Shown here: positions 9,006 through 19,048 of the stretch, one piece after another
How the letters are laid out: each line of letters opens with the position of its first letter
Numbering within the stretch: the first letter of the stretch is position 1
From: Desulfoscipio sp. XC116
GTDB lineage: Bacteria; Bacillota; Desulfotomaculia; Desulfotomaculales; Desulfallaceae
Assembly (NCBI RefSeq): GCF_039851975.1
Contig: NZ_CP156660.1
Span: 2,919,035-2,983,034 of the forward strand
Direction of reading: 5' to 3'
DNA length: 64,000 nt
Notes under the pieces: model-generated
Databases searched by the model: none
Told to the model about the DNA's origin: nothing
Seen by the model: the letters and a program-made list of their open reading frames with translations, nothing else
Program-made: the position numbers and the translations under genes

Positions 9006-10121
9006 CTAAATTATTTCCTGAACAAGGTTAATAATATCATCCAAAGCGTGGGGCCTGCCCAACCTGCCGCTGGCCTCGGCCATAATTTTCAGCCGATGGC
9101 GGTCAGCAAGCAGCTGTTTAATTTTCTCCACCAAACAAGGGCCGGAGAAATCGGCGTCTAAAACTACTTCAGCCGCACCCCGGGATACCAGTGCCCGGGC
9201 ATTATGCTCCTGGTGATTGCCTGTGGCATAGGGGAAAGGCACCAGCAAGGCAGGTACACCCCGAACAGTAATTTCAGCCAGAGTGGCGGCACCGGCCCTG
9301 CTGACCACCAGATCCGCCGCTGCCATAGCCTCGGGCATCTCGTACATATAAGGAACCACGGTAATATTATCGGGCATATCCCGCCCCAGACCTTCGTTCT
9401 GCAGCATGTCCATAAATTGCTCGTACTGACCGCTGCCGGTTACATGCAGCAAACGCAATTCCGGTATACCCGCCAAGTACTGGAGTGCCTGGGCCACCGC
9501 CCGGTTTAGGGTGCGCGCCCCCTGACTGCCACCGAAGGAAAGCACCAACAGCTCGCTTTGATGCGCTCCGAATTTTTCCCTGGCCCGCTCCCGCCCGGCG
9601 GAAATTATTTCATCGCGCACCGGCAGCCCGGTAAGATACACCGAGGCCCGGCGGGGAAAAAATGTTAAAGCATCCTCAAAAGTAACCGCCACCCGGTCAA
9701 CCGCGCGGGACAAAATCTTATTGGTAACGCCCGGCAAAGCGTTTTGTTCATGAATTAAGGTGGGTATTTTCATCCTGGCGGCAGCCAGCACCACCGGTCC
9801 GCACACATAACCGCCAGTGCCCAATACCGCCCGGGGAGCAAAATCGCGGATCAGCCGCCGGGCCTGCCGATAGCCGGCCCAGGCTTCCAAGGGCACTTTC
9901 AGGTTATGCCGGGAAAGGCTGCGTTTAATACCCACCGCCCGGACGGCATGGAACTCATAACCCGCCTTGGGTACGATATCGGCCTCCAGTCCCCGGTTGG
10001 TGCCGATATACATAATCGCACAATCCGGAAAACGCTTTTTAAGGCCGCCCGCGATGGCCAGCGCCGGGTATATATGGCCCCCGGTGCCGCCGCCGCTTAC
10101 AATAAATCGCAAATATTTCAC
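9006..10121 (-). CDS. murG: UDP-GlcNAc--lipid I transferase MurG
   Basis: MurG converts lipid I to lipid II at the inner face of the membrane. The 371-residue protein has the N-terminal glycine loop SGGGTGGH (9-16), a second donor-site region LLVLSFGGSQGA, and the C-terminal motif VSRAGAATLAEI that binds UDP-GlcNAc. The start is GTG at 10121, four bases after the spoVE stop, so the two genes are translationally linked. A 188-base stretch to murC (8818-9005) holds no gene that I can support. Confidence 0.95.
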   Translation of the reverse strand: MKYLRFIVSGGGTGGHIYPALAIAGGLKKRFPDCAIMYIGTNRGLEADIVPKAGYEFHAVRAVGIKRSLSRHNLKVPLEAWAGYRQARRLIRDFAPRAVLGTGGYVCGPVVLAAARMKIPTLIHEQNALPGVTNKILSRAVDRVAVTFEDALTFFPRRASVYLTGLPVRDEIISAGRERAREKFGAHQSELLVLSFGGSQGARTLNRAVAQALQYLAGIPELRLLHVTGSGQYEQFMDMLQNEGLGRDMPDNITVVPYMYEMPEAMAAADLVVSRAGAATLAEITVRGVPALLVPFPYATGNHQEHNARALVSRGAAEVVLDADFSGPCLVEKIKQLLADRHRLKIMAEASGRLGRPHALDDIINLVQEII

Positions 10122-10125
10122 CCCT

Positions 10126-11241
10126 TTACTTCCGGGAAGTATACCTGGAAATATTCAATATAATGCCCACGCCCATCAGCGAAAAAATCAGTGACGTGGA
10201 ACCAAAGCTGACAAAAGGCAGAGTGATGCCTGTAACAGGCAATGACCCCGTCACCACCCCTATATTGACAAAGGCCTGCAGCGCTATACCGGATACCAGA
10301 CCGGCGGCCAACAGGCTGCCAAAGGTATCAGAACAGGTAATAGCCACCCGAAAACCTCTCCATACCAGTAAAATAAACAGCAGTATTACCAGGCAACCCC
10401 CGATAAAACCCAACTCTTCGCCAATAGCGGCAAAAATGAAGTCGGTATGCCGCTCGGGCAGGAATAAGAACTTGGAATGCCGCCCCTGCCCCAGCCCCAT
10501 ACCAACGAGTCCTCCTGAAGCCAGAGACATTAAAGCATTTAAAATATTCCAGCCCGCCCCGGTAGGGTCGGCCTCGGGGTCCAGAAAAGCGGTAAATCTG
10601 CTCATCCGGTAAGGTTCAAAGTAAATAGCCGCCGCCACCGCGGCAACACCCAAGCCCGCCAGTCCCGTCAAGTGCCCACCCCGGGCACCGGCGGCAAACA
10701 GCATGATAAATATAGTGCCGCAGAGCGTGGCCGCCGTGCCCAAATCCGGTTGGAGCAATATCAATAACGAAGCCAGCCCGGTTATTATTAAAAAGGGCAT
10801 CAATCCCGCACTTAAATTTTGAATACGCTCTTTTTTCTGAGCCAGGCCATAGGCCGTAAAGGTAATAATAAATATTTTAACCAATTCCGAAGGTTGGAAA
10901 CTAATAAACCCTAAGTCTATCCAGCGTCTGGCACCCAGGACTGCCATACCGATACCCGGTATCAGCACCAGTAAAAGCATAATAAAGGCAGCTACCAGCA
11001 TCAGCCCCACCCAGCGTTTCAAACGATGATAGTCGTAGTTCATCATAAATAACATAACGCCAATGCCCAATGCCGCACCAAATAACTGACGCTTAAAAAA
11101 GTGAAAGGGGTCGCGAAAAGGACCTTCCGGGTCGCCGGCGAAGTACGCGCTGGCACTGAACACCATAACCAAACCAATACTTAAAAGCATCAGCACAGTC
11201 AAAAACATTATAAAGTCCGGTGCTCCCCTGCGCATACGCAT
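10126..11241 (-). CDS. spoVE: SEDS-family lipid II polymerase, SpoVE/FtsW
   Basis: SEDS proteins polymerise lipid II into glycan strands and work with a class B penicillin-binding protein, here probably SpoVD. The 371-residue product has about ten membrane segments and the family motifs FKRQLFGAALG, QPDLGTA, and a C-terminal loop GVVTGSLPVTGITLPFVSFGST. Its place between murD and murG is that of spoVE in sporulators; vegetative FtsW function is also possible because no second SEDS gene is visible here. The ATG start follows TAGGAGG at ideal spacing. It is directly coupled to murG. Confidence 0.9.
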   Translation of the reverse strand: MRMRRGAPDFIMFLTVLMLLSIGLVMVFSASAYFAGDPEGPFRDPFHFFKRQLFGAALGIGVMLFMMNYDYHRLKRWVGLMLVAAFIMLLLVLIPGIGMAVLGARRWIDLGFISFQPSELVKIFIITFTAYGLAQKKERIQNLSAGLMPFLIITGLASLLILLQPDLGTAATLCGTIFIMLFAAGARGGHLTGLAGLGVAAVAAAIYFEPYRMSRFTAFLDPEADPTGAGWNILNALMSLASGGLVGMGLGQGRHSKFLFLPERHTDFIFAAIGEELGFIGGCLVILLFILLVWRGFRVAITCSDTFGSLLAAGLVSGIALQAFVNIGVVTGSLPVTGITLPFVSFGSTSLIFSLMGVGIILNISRYTSRK

Positions 11242-11252
11242 ACTACAACCTC

Positions 11253-12605
11253 CTACAAATCAGTTACAATCTCCTTGAACAGGTCGCCCCGCTCTTCAAA
11301 GTTTTTAAACATATCCCAGCTCGCGCAGGCCGGCGACAACAACACCACCTCACCGGGCCGGGCCGAGGTGCACGCCATCAGTACCGCCTCGCGAAAGCCG
11401 GGTGCCCTTAATATATTGTTACAGCCCGCCGCCCGGGCGGCCCGTTCCACTTCATCCGCACACTCACCCAGCACCACCAGCACCCGCACCTTTTGTTTAA
11501 CCAGCCGGGCAAATTCGGTAAAATCACTGCCCTTATTACGCCCGCCAGCCAGCAGGACAATGGGCCGGTCAAAGGCCTCGAGCGCTTTGATACTGGCATC
11601 GGGGTTGGTTCCTTTGGAATCATTGACAAACAGTACCCCGTTCTTTTGCGCCACTGTTTCCAACCTGTGGGCCACCCCGGGGAAAGAACGCAGGGTACGG
11701 GCCAATACCAAAGGCCGCACCCCAAGCGCATGGGCGGCCGCTACCGCGGCCAGGGCGTTTTCCAGGTTATGCAATCCGGGAATAGCCACATCACCGACCG
11801 GTAAAATATCAGTATCCATATTTCTAAAGCGGACCGTAATCATATCCCCGCGGACAAGAACTCCCTCTTTTAAATTATGCCTGTGACTAAAAAATATGAC
11901 TTTGCCACAGGTAGAATCAGCCAGCGCCCTTGTTCCCGGGTCGTCATAATTAAGCACGGTAAAGTCATCCGGCCCCTGCCGGGCAAAGATGCGGGCTTTG
12001 GCTGCGGTGTAACCATCCATAGTGCCGTGGCGATCCAAATGATCGGGGGTAATGTTAAGCAGCACTGCCACCCGGGGACGGAAATGGTCCGCCGTTTCCA
12101 GCTGGAAACTGGAAACCTCGGCTACGATTATATCCCGGGGACCGTATTCCTCAACCACATCCACCAGGGGCAGTCCAATATTACCCCCTACCATGGTACG
12201 CAGCCCCGCGGCCCTAAATATTTCACCAACCAGCGTAGTGGTAGTGGTCTTACCGTTCGTTCCCGTAATGGCCACCATCGGAGCTTCGGCAAAACGGTAA
12301 GCCAGTTCCAGCTCACCCAGCACAGGGATATGGCATTGTCTGGCTGAAGCCACCGGCAGCACGCCCGGGGACACACCGGGGCTGACTACCACCAGATCAA
12401 ACACGCCTTCCCGCACAACAGGATAGCTTCCCAACTCGGCTTGCATACCGGCATTTAGCAGTTCATCAAGCACACCGCAAAATTTTTCTTTATCCCGATT
12501 ATCAGTGAGCACCACCGCAGCGCCTTTGCGCAATAGAAAGCGGGCTGCCGCGATGCCGCTTTTGCCGGCCCCCACCACCAGAACCTTTTTATCCTTAATG
12601 TCCAT
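11253..12605 (-). CDS. murD: UDP-N-acetylmuramoylalanine--D-glutamate ligase MurD
   Basis: MurD adds D-glutamate to UDP-MurNAc-L-Ala. Counting from the start chosen here the protein has 450 residues, with an N-terminal nucleotide fold (VLVVGAGKSG), the P-loop GTNGKTTTTTL near residue 115, and the ligase motifs NITPDHLDRHG and NDSKGTNPDA. I prefer the ATG at 12605 (MDIKDKK) because GAAGGT precedes it; an ATG six codons upstream (12623) has a weaker site. The stop lies 11 bases before spoVE, indicating one transcript. Confidence 0.94.
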   Translation of the reverse strand: MDIKDKKVLVVGAGKSGIAAARFLLRKGAAVVLTDNRDKEKFCGVLDELLNAGMQAELGSYPVVREGVFDLVVVSPGVSPGVLPVASARQCHIPVLGELELAYRFAEAPMVAITGTNGKTTTTTLVGEIFRAAGLRTMVGGNIGLPLVDVVEEYGPRDIIVAEVSSFQLETADHFRPRVAVLLNITPDHLDRHGTMDGYTAAKARIFARQGPDDFTVLNYDDPGTRALADSTCGKVIFFSHRHNLKEGVLVRGDMITVRFRNMDTDILPVGDVAIPGLHNLENALAAVAAAHALGVRPLVLARTLRSFPGVAHRLETVAQKNGVLFVNDSKGTNPDASIKALEAFDRPIVLLAGGRNKGSDFTEFARLVKQKVRVLVVLGECADEVERAARAAGCNNILRAPGFREAVLMACTSARPGEVVLLSPACASWDMFKNFEERGDLFKEIVTDL

Positions 12606-12706
12606 AGGATTACCTTCTTTCATTTGAGCCTCGTGACTTATTTAAATCACTACCACGCTGCTTTTGAGTATTAACACCCGGCACCGGCGGCTGTGATGCC
12701 AATTGC

Positions 12707-13693
12707 CTAAAATCCGTATAGTCCCAGGGCCGCAAAAAAAATTGATGCCAGCCAGAAAGTGCGTACTACCCGCCGTTCACTCCAGCCGCCCAGCTCAAAA
12801 TGATGGTGCAAAGGACTCATGCGGAATATGCGCCTGCCGAAGACTTGAAATGAAAACACCTGCAGTATCACCGAAACGGCTTCCAGTACATAAATACCGC
12901 CGATAATCAGCAAAAAAAGCTCGGCACCGGTAAGCACCGCCGCCGCACCCATTGCACCGCCCAGGGCCAGTGAACCCGTGTCGCCCATAAAAACCCGGGC
13001 CGGGTATCGATTATAGAATAAAAAACCCAGACACCCCCCGGCCAGTGCCGCCATAACCAGAGCCACGCCCGGTCTGCCGGACAGCGTCCCTACAAACACA
13101 AAAGCGGACGCAGCTACCACAGTTACACCGGCCGCCAGGCCATCCAGGCCATCAGTAAAATTTACAGCGTTGGTCGTACCCACCACCACCAGCACAACAA
13201 AAGCAACATAAAGCCAAGTGCCTAATTCCAGCACCACCTGGTGGCCGGTTAACAAGCTGCCAAACGGCACCGCAATGCCGGTATCACGGCCCAGCGCCGT
13301 AATGGCCAGCACTCCCAGTAATGTGGCCAGCAAAATTTGGCCCAGCAGTTTTTCCCGGGCCCGCAGCCCCAAAGACCGCTTTAGGGCCACTTTAATAAAG
13401 TCATCTATAAAACCAATTAATCCATAACCAAAGGTTATACCCAATACCACTAAAGCATCTTGATTATGACCGCCGACAATCAGCCCCGCAACCAGCACTC
13501 CGGTAATAAATATCACACCGCCCATAGTAGGCGTACCGGCCTTGGCAAGGTGACGGGAAGGACCGTCGCTGCGGATGTTCTGGCCAAATTTAAGCCGGCG
13601 CAGCAGCGGAATAAAGATCGGCCCCAGGGCCAGGGTCACTGCCAGAGCAATCACAAATGCCCGTATGATATATGGATTTGAAACTATGCTCAT
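12707..13693 (-). CDS. mraY: Phospho-N-acetylmuramoyl-pentapeptide transferase MraY
   Basis: MraY moves phospho-MurNAc-pentapeptide to undecaprenyl phosphate, making lipid I in the membrane. The 328-residue protein has about ten membrane helices, the aspartate pair in GFIDDFIK, the magnesium motif [13 protein letters not shown] and the C-terminal [13 protein letters not shown] histidine loop. All catalytic residues expected for the family are seen. The ATG start follows GGGGAG at about 11 bases. It is flanked by murF upstream and murD downstream with an 83- to 101-base gap that contains no convincing gene. Confidence 0.96.
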   Translation of the reverse strand: MSIVSNPYIIRAFVIALAVTLALGPIFIPLLRRLKFGQNIRSDGPSRHLAKAGTPTMGGVIFITGVLVAGLIVGGHNQDALVVLGITFGYGLIGFIDDFIKVALKRSLGLRAREKLLGQILLATLLGVLAITALGRDTGIAVPFGSLLTGHQVVLELGTWLYVAFVVLVVVGTTNAVNFTDGLDGLAAGVTVVAASAFVFVGTLSGRPGVALVMAALAGGCLGFLFYNRYPARVFMGDTGSLALGGAMGAAAVLTGAELFLLIIGGIYVLEAVSVILQVFSFQVFGRRIFRMSPLHHHFELGGWSERRVVRTFWLASIFFAALGLYGF

Positions 13694-13738
13694 CTTCTAT
13701 ACTACTCCCCTGATTAATTCTTTCCCCCAAAATACCAA

Positions 13739-15127
13739 TTAGTCTTTCAACAAGCCTTTAATAATTTCCTCCATATGCATACCACGGGAACCTTTGACCA
13801 AAAGCACATCACCGGACTTCAATACTTCCCGCAGCACATCCAATGCTTCATCATTGTTTTGACAGCTTACTATGCCATTCGGCACGCCACCCGCCAGTCG
13901 AGCTCCCCGGGCCGTTTCACGGGATAGTTCACCGACAGCGATCAGCCGAGCCACCCGGTGCCGCACTGCCGCGGCGCCCACCCGCCGGTGTCCTTCCACG
14001 GCTCCGCCGCCCAGCTCCAGCATATCGCCCAGCACCGCCACCGCCCGCCGGGTGCCTGCGGCAACCTCCTCCAGAGATTGCAGTGCGGCACAAGCAGAAT
14101 CAGGGTTGGCATTATACGCGTCATTTACTATAGTCACCGTTCCCCCGTTTATTGAGATATCAGTGATATCCATGCGCATCCCGGAAAGAACCACCCGGGA
14201 AAGTCCAACGGCCGCCTGCTCGGGGCTCAATCCCAGCATAATACCCACACCAAAGGCGGCCAGAGCATTCCGCACATTATGCCTTCCCGGCAAAGGCAAG
14301 TATAGCTCATGGTGCATATCACCCATGACCACGGTAAAACGATTGCCGGACCCTTCCCGGCGCACCTCCCGGGCGTAGATATCCAGACCCGGTTCGAGGC
14401 CAAAGTATAAAACACGGCCATGACAGCGCCGCGCCTGCTCCCGGGCCAGGTGACCGTCCCCCGGCAGCAAAGCGAACCCATCAGCCGAGATATGCTCCAG
14501 TAATTCACCCTTGGCCCGGGCAATGCCTTCCGGTGAGCCCAGCCTTTCCAGGTGAGCCACTCCGATATTGGTTATGACAGCGCAAGTCGGTCTGGCTATC
14601 CGGCACAGAGCATGGATTTCTCCCGGACCCCGCATGGCCATTTCCACAACCGCAGCCCCATGTTCCGGGGAGAATTCAAATAAAGTAAGGGGCAGGCCGA
14701 TTTCATTATTAAAATTGCCCCTGGTCTTTAAAACCGTCCAGCGGCCCTCCAGTACAGCCGCTACCATATCCTTGGTGGTAGTCTTGCCGCTGCTGCCCGT
14801 AATGCCCACTACAGGCACGGCGAACTGCCGGCGGTGGTACGCCGCCAGGGCCTGCAGACCTGCCAGGGTGTCGCCCACTTTGATTAAAGGCACCCCGCTC
14901 CGCACCTCCACGTCCCGGCTTACAACCAGCGCACCGGCCCCGCCGGCCACGGCACGATCTACAAAATCATGTGCATCAAATTTTTCTCCCCGCAGGGCAA
15001 AGAATAAATCCCCGGGGGCAATTTGCCTGGTATCAGTGCAAACCCGAGATACCGTCACGTCCTCATTGCCCTGCAGCAATCTGCCGCCAACAGCCCGGTA
15101 TACCTCACCCACCGTCATAGTATTCAC
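13739..15127 (-). CDS. murF: UDP-MurNAc-tripeptide--D-alanyl-D-alanine ligase MurF
   Basis: MurF completes the pentapeptide by adding D-Ala-D-Ala. From the start used here it has 462 residues, with the N-terminal substrate domain (TVGEVYRAVGG...DTRQIAPGDLFFAL), the P-loop GSSGKTTTKDMV and the central NDAYNANPDS motif. The frame stays open back into murE (15190), but the GTG at 15127 is the first start behind a strong ribosome site (GGGGAGGT); an ATG three codons later (15118) is the alternative. The gap to murE is about 50 bases. Confidence 0.94.
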   Translation of the reverse strand: MNTMTVGEVYRAVGGRLLQGNEDVTVSRVCTDTRQIAPGDLFFALRGEKFDAHDFVDRAVAGGAGALVVSRDVEVRSGVPLIKVGDTLAGLQALAAYHRRQFAVPVVGITGSSGKTTTKDMVAAVLEGRWTVLKTRGNFNNEIGLPLTLFEFSPEHGAAVVEMAMRGPGEIHALCRIARPTCAVITNIGVAHLERLGSPEGIARAKGELLEHISADGFALLPGDGHLAREQARRCHGRVLYFGLEPGLDIYAREVRREGSGNRFTVVMGDMHHELYLPLPGRHNVRNALAAFGVGIMLGLSPEQAAVGLSRVVLSGMRMDITDISINGGTVTIVNDAYNANPDSACAALQSLEEVAAGTRRAVAVLGDMLELGGGAVEGHRRVGAAAVRHRVARLIAVGELSRETARGARLAGGVPNGIVSCQNNDEALDVLREVLKSGDVLLVKGSRGMHMEEIIKGLLKD

Positions 15128-15177
15128 TTTAAAGAAATACCTCCCCAAAAAGAACACTTGAAAATAATCATCGGCAA

Positions 15178-16656
15178 TTACTTTCGACACTCCAGAGCAC
15201 TCCAGGCCTCTTCGCGATCATCAAATCGCAAACGCCGGCTGCCGATTATTTGATAATCCTCATGGCCCTTGCCCGCGATAAGCACCACGTCGCCGGGAGA
15301 TGCACCGCAAATAGCTTGCCCAATGGCATCCCGGCGATCGGGAACAACTTTATAGCAAGCACCCTCCACCTGATGGACACCGGCCAATATATCCTCAATG
15401 ATGGTCAACGGCTCCTCGGAACGAGGGTTATCGGAAGTAACCACCGCCAGGTCACTCATCCGAGCGGCAATTTCACCCATCAAGGGACGTTTAGCCCGAT
15501 CCCGGTCCCCCCCGCAGCCGAACACTGTAATCAGCCTGCCGGTGGTAATTTCCCGGGCAGTAGCCAGCACGTTGGCCAACCCGTCCGGAGTATGCGCGTA
15601 ATCGACTACCACAGCAAAAGGCTGCCCCCGGTCCACCAGTTCAAAGCGGCCCGGCACTCCGGGCACCCGCTCCAACGCAGCCTTTATAGTGGACAACGGT
15701 ATATTGTCCGCCACTCCGACAGCCAACGCTGCCAAAGCATTATAAACATTAAATTTTCCGGTTAAGCGCAGTTGCAGATTTAATTTTTTACCGCCCGCCA
15801 CCGCCTGAAACGCCACTCCGCGTGCCGTCACCCGCACGTCCCGGGCTTTAATATCCGCGTCATTGCGCAACCCGTAAGTGATTACCGGTACGGTACAGGC
15901 TTCTGTTATCCCCCCTGCCGCCGGATCATCCGCATTGACTACGGCACACTTACAGCCCGGTTTACAGGTGTCCCCCCCCAGCCCGGCGAACAGCAAACTT
16001 TTAGCTTCCAGGTATTGCTGCATATCACCGTGAAAGTCCAAATGATCCTGGGTCAGGTTGGTAAATACCCCTGTATCATAGGCACATTCCTCTACCCGGT
16101 GCAGCACCAGCGCGTGTGAACTAACCTCCATAACCACCGCCTGCACCCCCTCACCGGCCATTTCCGCCAAGAGCCGCTGCAAGTCGGCCGATTCGGGCGT
16201 AGTATGTGCTACGGGCAGCACCCGGTCACCAATACAATTATGTATAGTGCCAATCAATCCTGTTTTCATACCATGCTCCCGGTATATGGCATTAATCAGA
16301 TTGGCAGTAGTAGTCTTACCATTGGTACCTGTCACTCCCACCATTTTCATTTTCCGGGCGGGATAATCATAATATTTAGCCGCTAGCTCAGCTAACGCTT
16401 TGCGGGTGTCTACCGCTAAAGCACGGGAAACGCCTTCGGGTACCGGTACCGCTTCCTGCATAACCACGGCGCAGGCACCCCGCTCTACGGCATTTGGTAC
16501 ATACAGATGGCCGTCTGTTTTAAAACCCTTGACGGCCACAAATAAATAATCCCGCTCAACCTGCCGTGAATCGTAAGCTATACCCCGTATCCGCCGGTCC
16601 GTAACCAGCGCTACCTCCGACAACGACAGTCCCGCCAACAGGTTTGATAATAGCAC
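15178..16656 (-). CDS. murE: UDP-MurNAc-L-Ala-D-Glu--2,6-diaminopimelate ligase MurE
   Basis: MurE adds the third residue of the stem peptide. The 492-residue protein has the P-loop GTNGKTTTANLI, the carbamylated-lysine region and the specificity motif DNPRSEEP; DNPR is the signature for meso-diaminopimelate as substrate rather than lysine, which fits a Clostridia-type wall. The start is GTG at 16656 behind a GGGGG run. A hairpin in the gap to spoVD (16732-16762) may reduce read-through, so murE and the following genes may have an extra promoter. Confidence 0.95.
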   Translation of the reverse strand: MLLSNLLAGLSLSEVALVTDRRIRGIAYDSRQVERDYLFVAVKGFKTDGHLYVPNAVERGACAVVMQEAVPVPEGVSRALAVDTRKALAELAAKYYDYPARKMKMVGVTGTNGKTTTANLINAIYREHGMKTGLIGTIHNCIGDRVLPVAHTTPESADLQRLLAEMAGEGVQAVVMEVSSHALVLHRVEECAYDTGVFTNLTQDHLDFHGDMQQYLEAKSLLFAGLGGDTCKPGCKCAVVNADDPAAGGITEACTVPVITYGLRNDADIKARDVRVTARGVAFQAVAGGKKLNLQLRLTGKFNVYNALAALAVGVADNIPLSTIKAALERVPGVPGRFELVDRGQPFAVVVDYAHTPDGLANVLATAREITTGRLITVFGCGGDRDRAKRPLMGEIAARMSDLAVVTSDNPRSEEPLTIIEDILAGVHQVEGACYKVVPDRRDAIGQAICGASPGDVVLIAGKGHEDYQIIGSRRLRFDDREEAWSALECRK

Positions 16657-16717
16657 CCCAAAGCCCCCTTAGTTTATTATTGATTATTTCCATTACTAGA
16701 ATAATTATCCTAAAAAT

Positions 16718-16762
16718 CCCTAAAAACACTTCCGCCGGGACGGTTAAATAACCGCCCGGCGG
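16718..16762 (-). terminator. Hairpin between spoVD and murE (weak terminator or attenuator)
   Basis: CCGCCGGG(AC)GGTT pairs with AACC(G)CCCGGCGG at 16732-16745 / 16750-16762. On the minus strand the stem is followed by AAGTG and then TTTTT, so the T run is displaced. It would give partial termination after spoVD. Confidence 0.5.
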
Positions 16763-16822
16763 CGACTTTACATCAACACCAGCTCATCAATACCATTGAT
16801 AAAACTCCGGATAAATTACCGG

Positions 16823-19021
16823 TTAGTTGGCGTATGGATTGGCAATATTGTTTGGCTTTCGAGCCGCGTCCCCCTCGGAGGATGATTGATCATCGTTCTC
16901 ATCTTGGCCGGGCGGCACAAATTTAACCTTGATCGCTGTTCCGCCGGTTACCTGCGCACCGGGCTTGGCGCTTTGCTCCACAGCCAAACCACTGCCTTCG
17001 GGCACCAGGCGCAAACCGATTTCCTCAAGTAAATTACCGGCCTCCTTAATGGTCAAACCTTGCAAGCTGGGCACAGTAATCAATTCACCGTCCTTACCGC
17101 TTTTTTTAGCGGGCCGCAGCTTCAATATCACACCGGTGCCTTGTTTAACCCGGGCCCCGGCACCCGGCGTCTGCTCATATACAATATCGCCTTCCCCGCT
17201 GGTCTGAGATTGCAGCCCGGCGGCCTTCAGTGCCTTAATCGCTTCATCAGCGGGGTAATTAAGTACATTAGGCACCGTGATTTCCGTAACGGGAACTTCA
17301 GTTTCCCAAGGTTGCTTGGGCTTTTTCTGACCGGGTACCTCGGGTAAGCCCATATAACGCAGAGTATCCCGGGCAATAGCCTGAAATACCGGGGCCGCCA
17401 CCACCCCGCCGTAATACGCGCCCTGGGGTTCGACAATAACTACCAGCATGACCATTTTAGGGTCGTCAACAGGTGCCATACCAGCAAAAGATGCCACATA
17501 CCGGCCGCTCACATAACCACCTTTTTCGCCCACCACCTGAGCCGTGCCGGTTTTGCCTCCCACCCGGTAGCCCTCTACGAAAGCATTACTGCCGGTACCT
17601 TCCGCCACTACACTTTCCAATAGATCCCTTAACTGGCGCGAAGTATCCACCGAAACAACCTGGCGTACCTCTTCCGGCTTGATCTTTTCGATAGTTTTAC
17701 CATTATACCGCAGTTCCTTGACTAATTGCGGCTTCATGAGCATGCCGTCATTGGCTACCGCGGCGGCGGCAGAAATTAATTGAATAGGCGTCACCGCAAT
17801 GGATTGCCCAATGGACATGGTAGCTATATTAAGATTGGTGACGATTTTTTGTGGAATAATAATACCGCTGGCCTCACCGGGTAGACTGATACCCAGGGGT
17901 GAACCGAAACCAAAGGCCTTGATATATTTATAAAAATTATCCTTGCCCAAATCAAGACCCACTTCAATGAAACCGGGGTTACAGGAATTCTGCACCACTT
18001 CGGCAAAAGTCTCACTGCCGTGGCCGCCGTCTTTCCAGCAGCGAATAATACGGTCGGCCACTTTAATATAGCCCGGGCAATAAAAACTATCGCCAACATG
18101 CACCGTTCCTTCCTCCAAAGCAGAGGCGGCCGTCACAATTTTAAAGGTGGAGCCGGGTTCATAGTTATACCAAATAGCGGGATTTTTATCCCAAACCTCA
18201 CGCGGTTCCTCGGCCCATTGATTGGGATTAAAGGTGGGCCGATTACCCATTGCTAAAATACCACCCGTTTCCGGATCCATAACAATGGCCAGAGCGAACT
18301 TGGGACTATACTGGTCTACCACTTTGTCCAGCTCTCTCTCCACAAAATACTGGATGGTTTCATCAATGGTCAGCACCAAGTCATAGCCCGGCTTGGGAGG
18401 TATATACTGGTGAATGGCCTCGGGCACCTGGCGGCCGGCGGCATCATATTCGGTAACAATCCGGCCCGGCTGGCCCCGCAATTGAGCATCATAGCTTTTT
18501 TCTATGCCAATAAGTCCTTGATTGTCCACACCCGTAAAACCCAGCACGTGAGGGGCCAAGGTGGGATGCAGATAATAACGCTTGCTCTCTTCCACAAAAC
18601 CAATGCCCGGGAGGTTTAATTCCCTTACTTTTTCGGATACCTCACTGTCCACCTTGCGCTTAATCCACTCAAAAGAGGACTTTTTGCTCAAGCTGGTGTG
18701 CAATTTCTCAACGTCCATCCCTAATATAGGGGCCAGCTTTTCCGCGGTTTCCCGCGGTTTTTTCACATGGCTGGGGGTGGCATAGATGGAATCAACGCTA
18801 ATACTCGTTACCAATTCATGGCCATTGCGATCCATAATCGCGCCCCGTTTAGCTTCCACGGGAACATCCCGCAAGCGTACTTCCAGCGCTTTTTTTTGCA
18901 GTTCACCACCATGCACAAACTGCACCCACGCCAACCTGCTCATTAATATTATAAATAGCCCGCTGGCTATAATAAAAACCCAGGTCAACCTTTTGCGCAT
19001 ACTCACATTGGTTGTGTACAT
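16823..19021 (-). CDS. spoVD: Class B penicillin-binding protein SpoVD-type with two PASTA domains
   Basis: A transpeptidase that cross-links peptidoglycan outside the membrane, partner of SEDS proteins. The 732-residue product has an N-terminal membrane anchor (about 12-34), a PBP dimerisation domain (55-205), and a transpeptidase domain with all three motifs: STFK (Ser291, Lys294), SCN (346-348) and KTGTAQ (490-495). Two PASTA domains follow at about 585-650 and 655-715, then an acidic tail. Domain order and length fit SpoVD or the vegetative PbpB. As no second class B gene is visible it may serve both septum and spore cortex. It uses an ATG start at 19021. Confidence 0.93.
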   Translation of the reverse strand: MYTTNVSMRKRLTWVFIIASGLFIILMSRLAWVQFVHGGELQKKALEVRLRDVPVEAKRGAIMDRNGHELVTSISVDSIYATPSHVKKPRETAEKLAPILGMDVEKLHTSLSKKSSFEWIKRKVDSEVSEKVRELNLPGIGFVEESKRYYLHPTLAPHVLGFTGVDNQGLIGIEKSYDAQLRGQPGRIVTEYDAAGRQVPEAIHQYIPPKPGYDLVLTIDETIQYFVERELDKVVDQYSPKFALAIVMDPETGGILAMGNRPTFNPNQWAEEPREVWDKNPAIWYNYEPGSTFKIVTAASALEEGTVHVGDSFYCPGYIKVADRIIRCWKDGGHGSETFAEVVQNSCNPGFIEVGLDLGKDNFYKYIKAFGFGSPLGISLPGEASGIIIPQKIVTNLNIATMSIGQSIAVTPIQLISAAAAVANDGMLMKPQLVKELRYNGKTIEKIKPEEVRQVVSVDTSRQLRDLLESVVAEGTGSNAFVEGYRVGGKTGTAQVVGEKGGYVSGRYVASFAGMAPVDDPKMVMLVVIVEPQGAYYGGVVAAPVFQAIARDTLRYMGLPEVPGQKKPKQPWETEVPVTEITVPNVLNYPADEAIKALKAAGLQSQTSGEGDIVYEQTPGAGARVKQGTGVILKLRPAKKSGKDGELITVPSLQGLTIKEAGNLLEEIGLRLVPEGSGLAVEQSAKPGAQVTGGTAIKVKFVPPGQDENDDQSSSEGDAARKPNNIANPYAN

Positions 19022-19048
19022 TCGCCAAGACCTCCAATTTAGCGCATC

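Noticed and set aside
8889-9161. A 90-codon plus-strand frame between murC and murG
   Set aside because: It runs into murG on the other strand and has no ribosome site; the gap is treated as untranslated.
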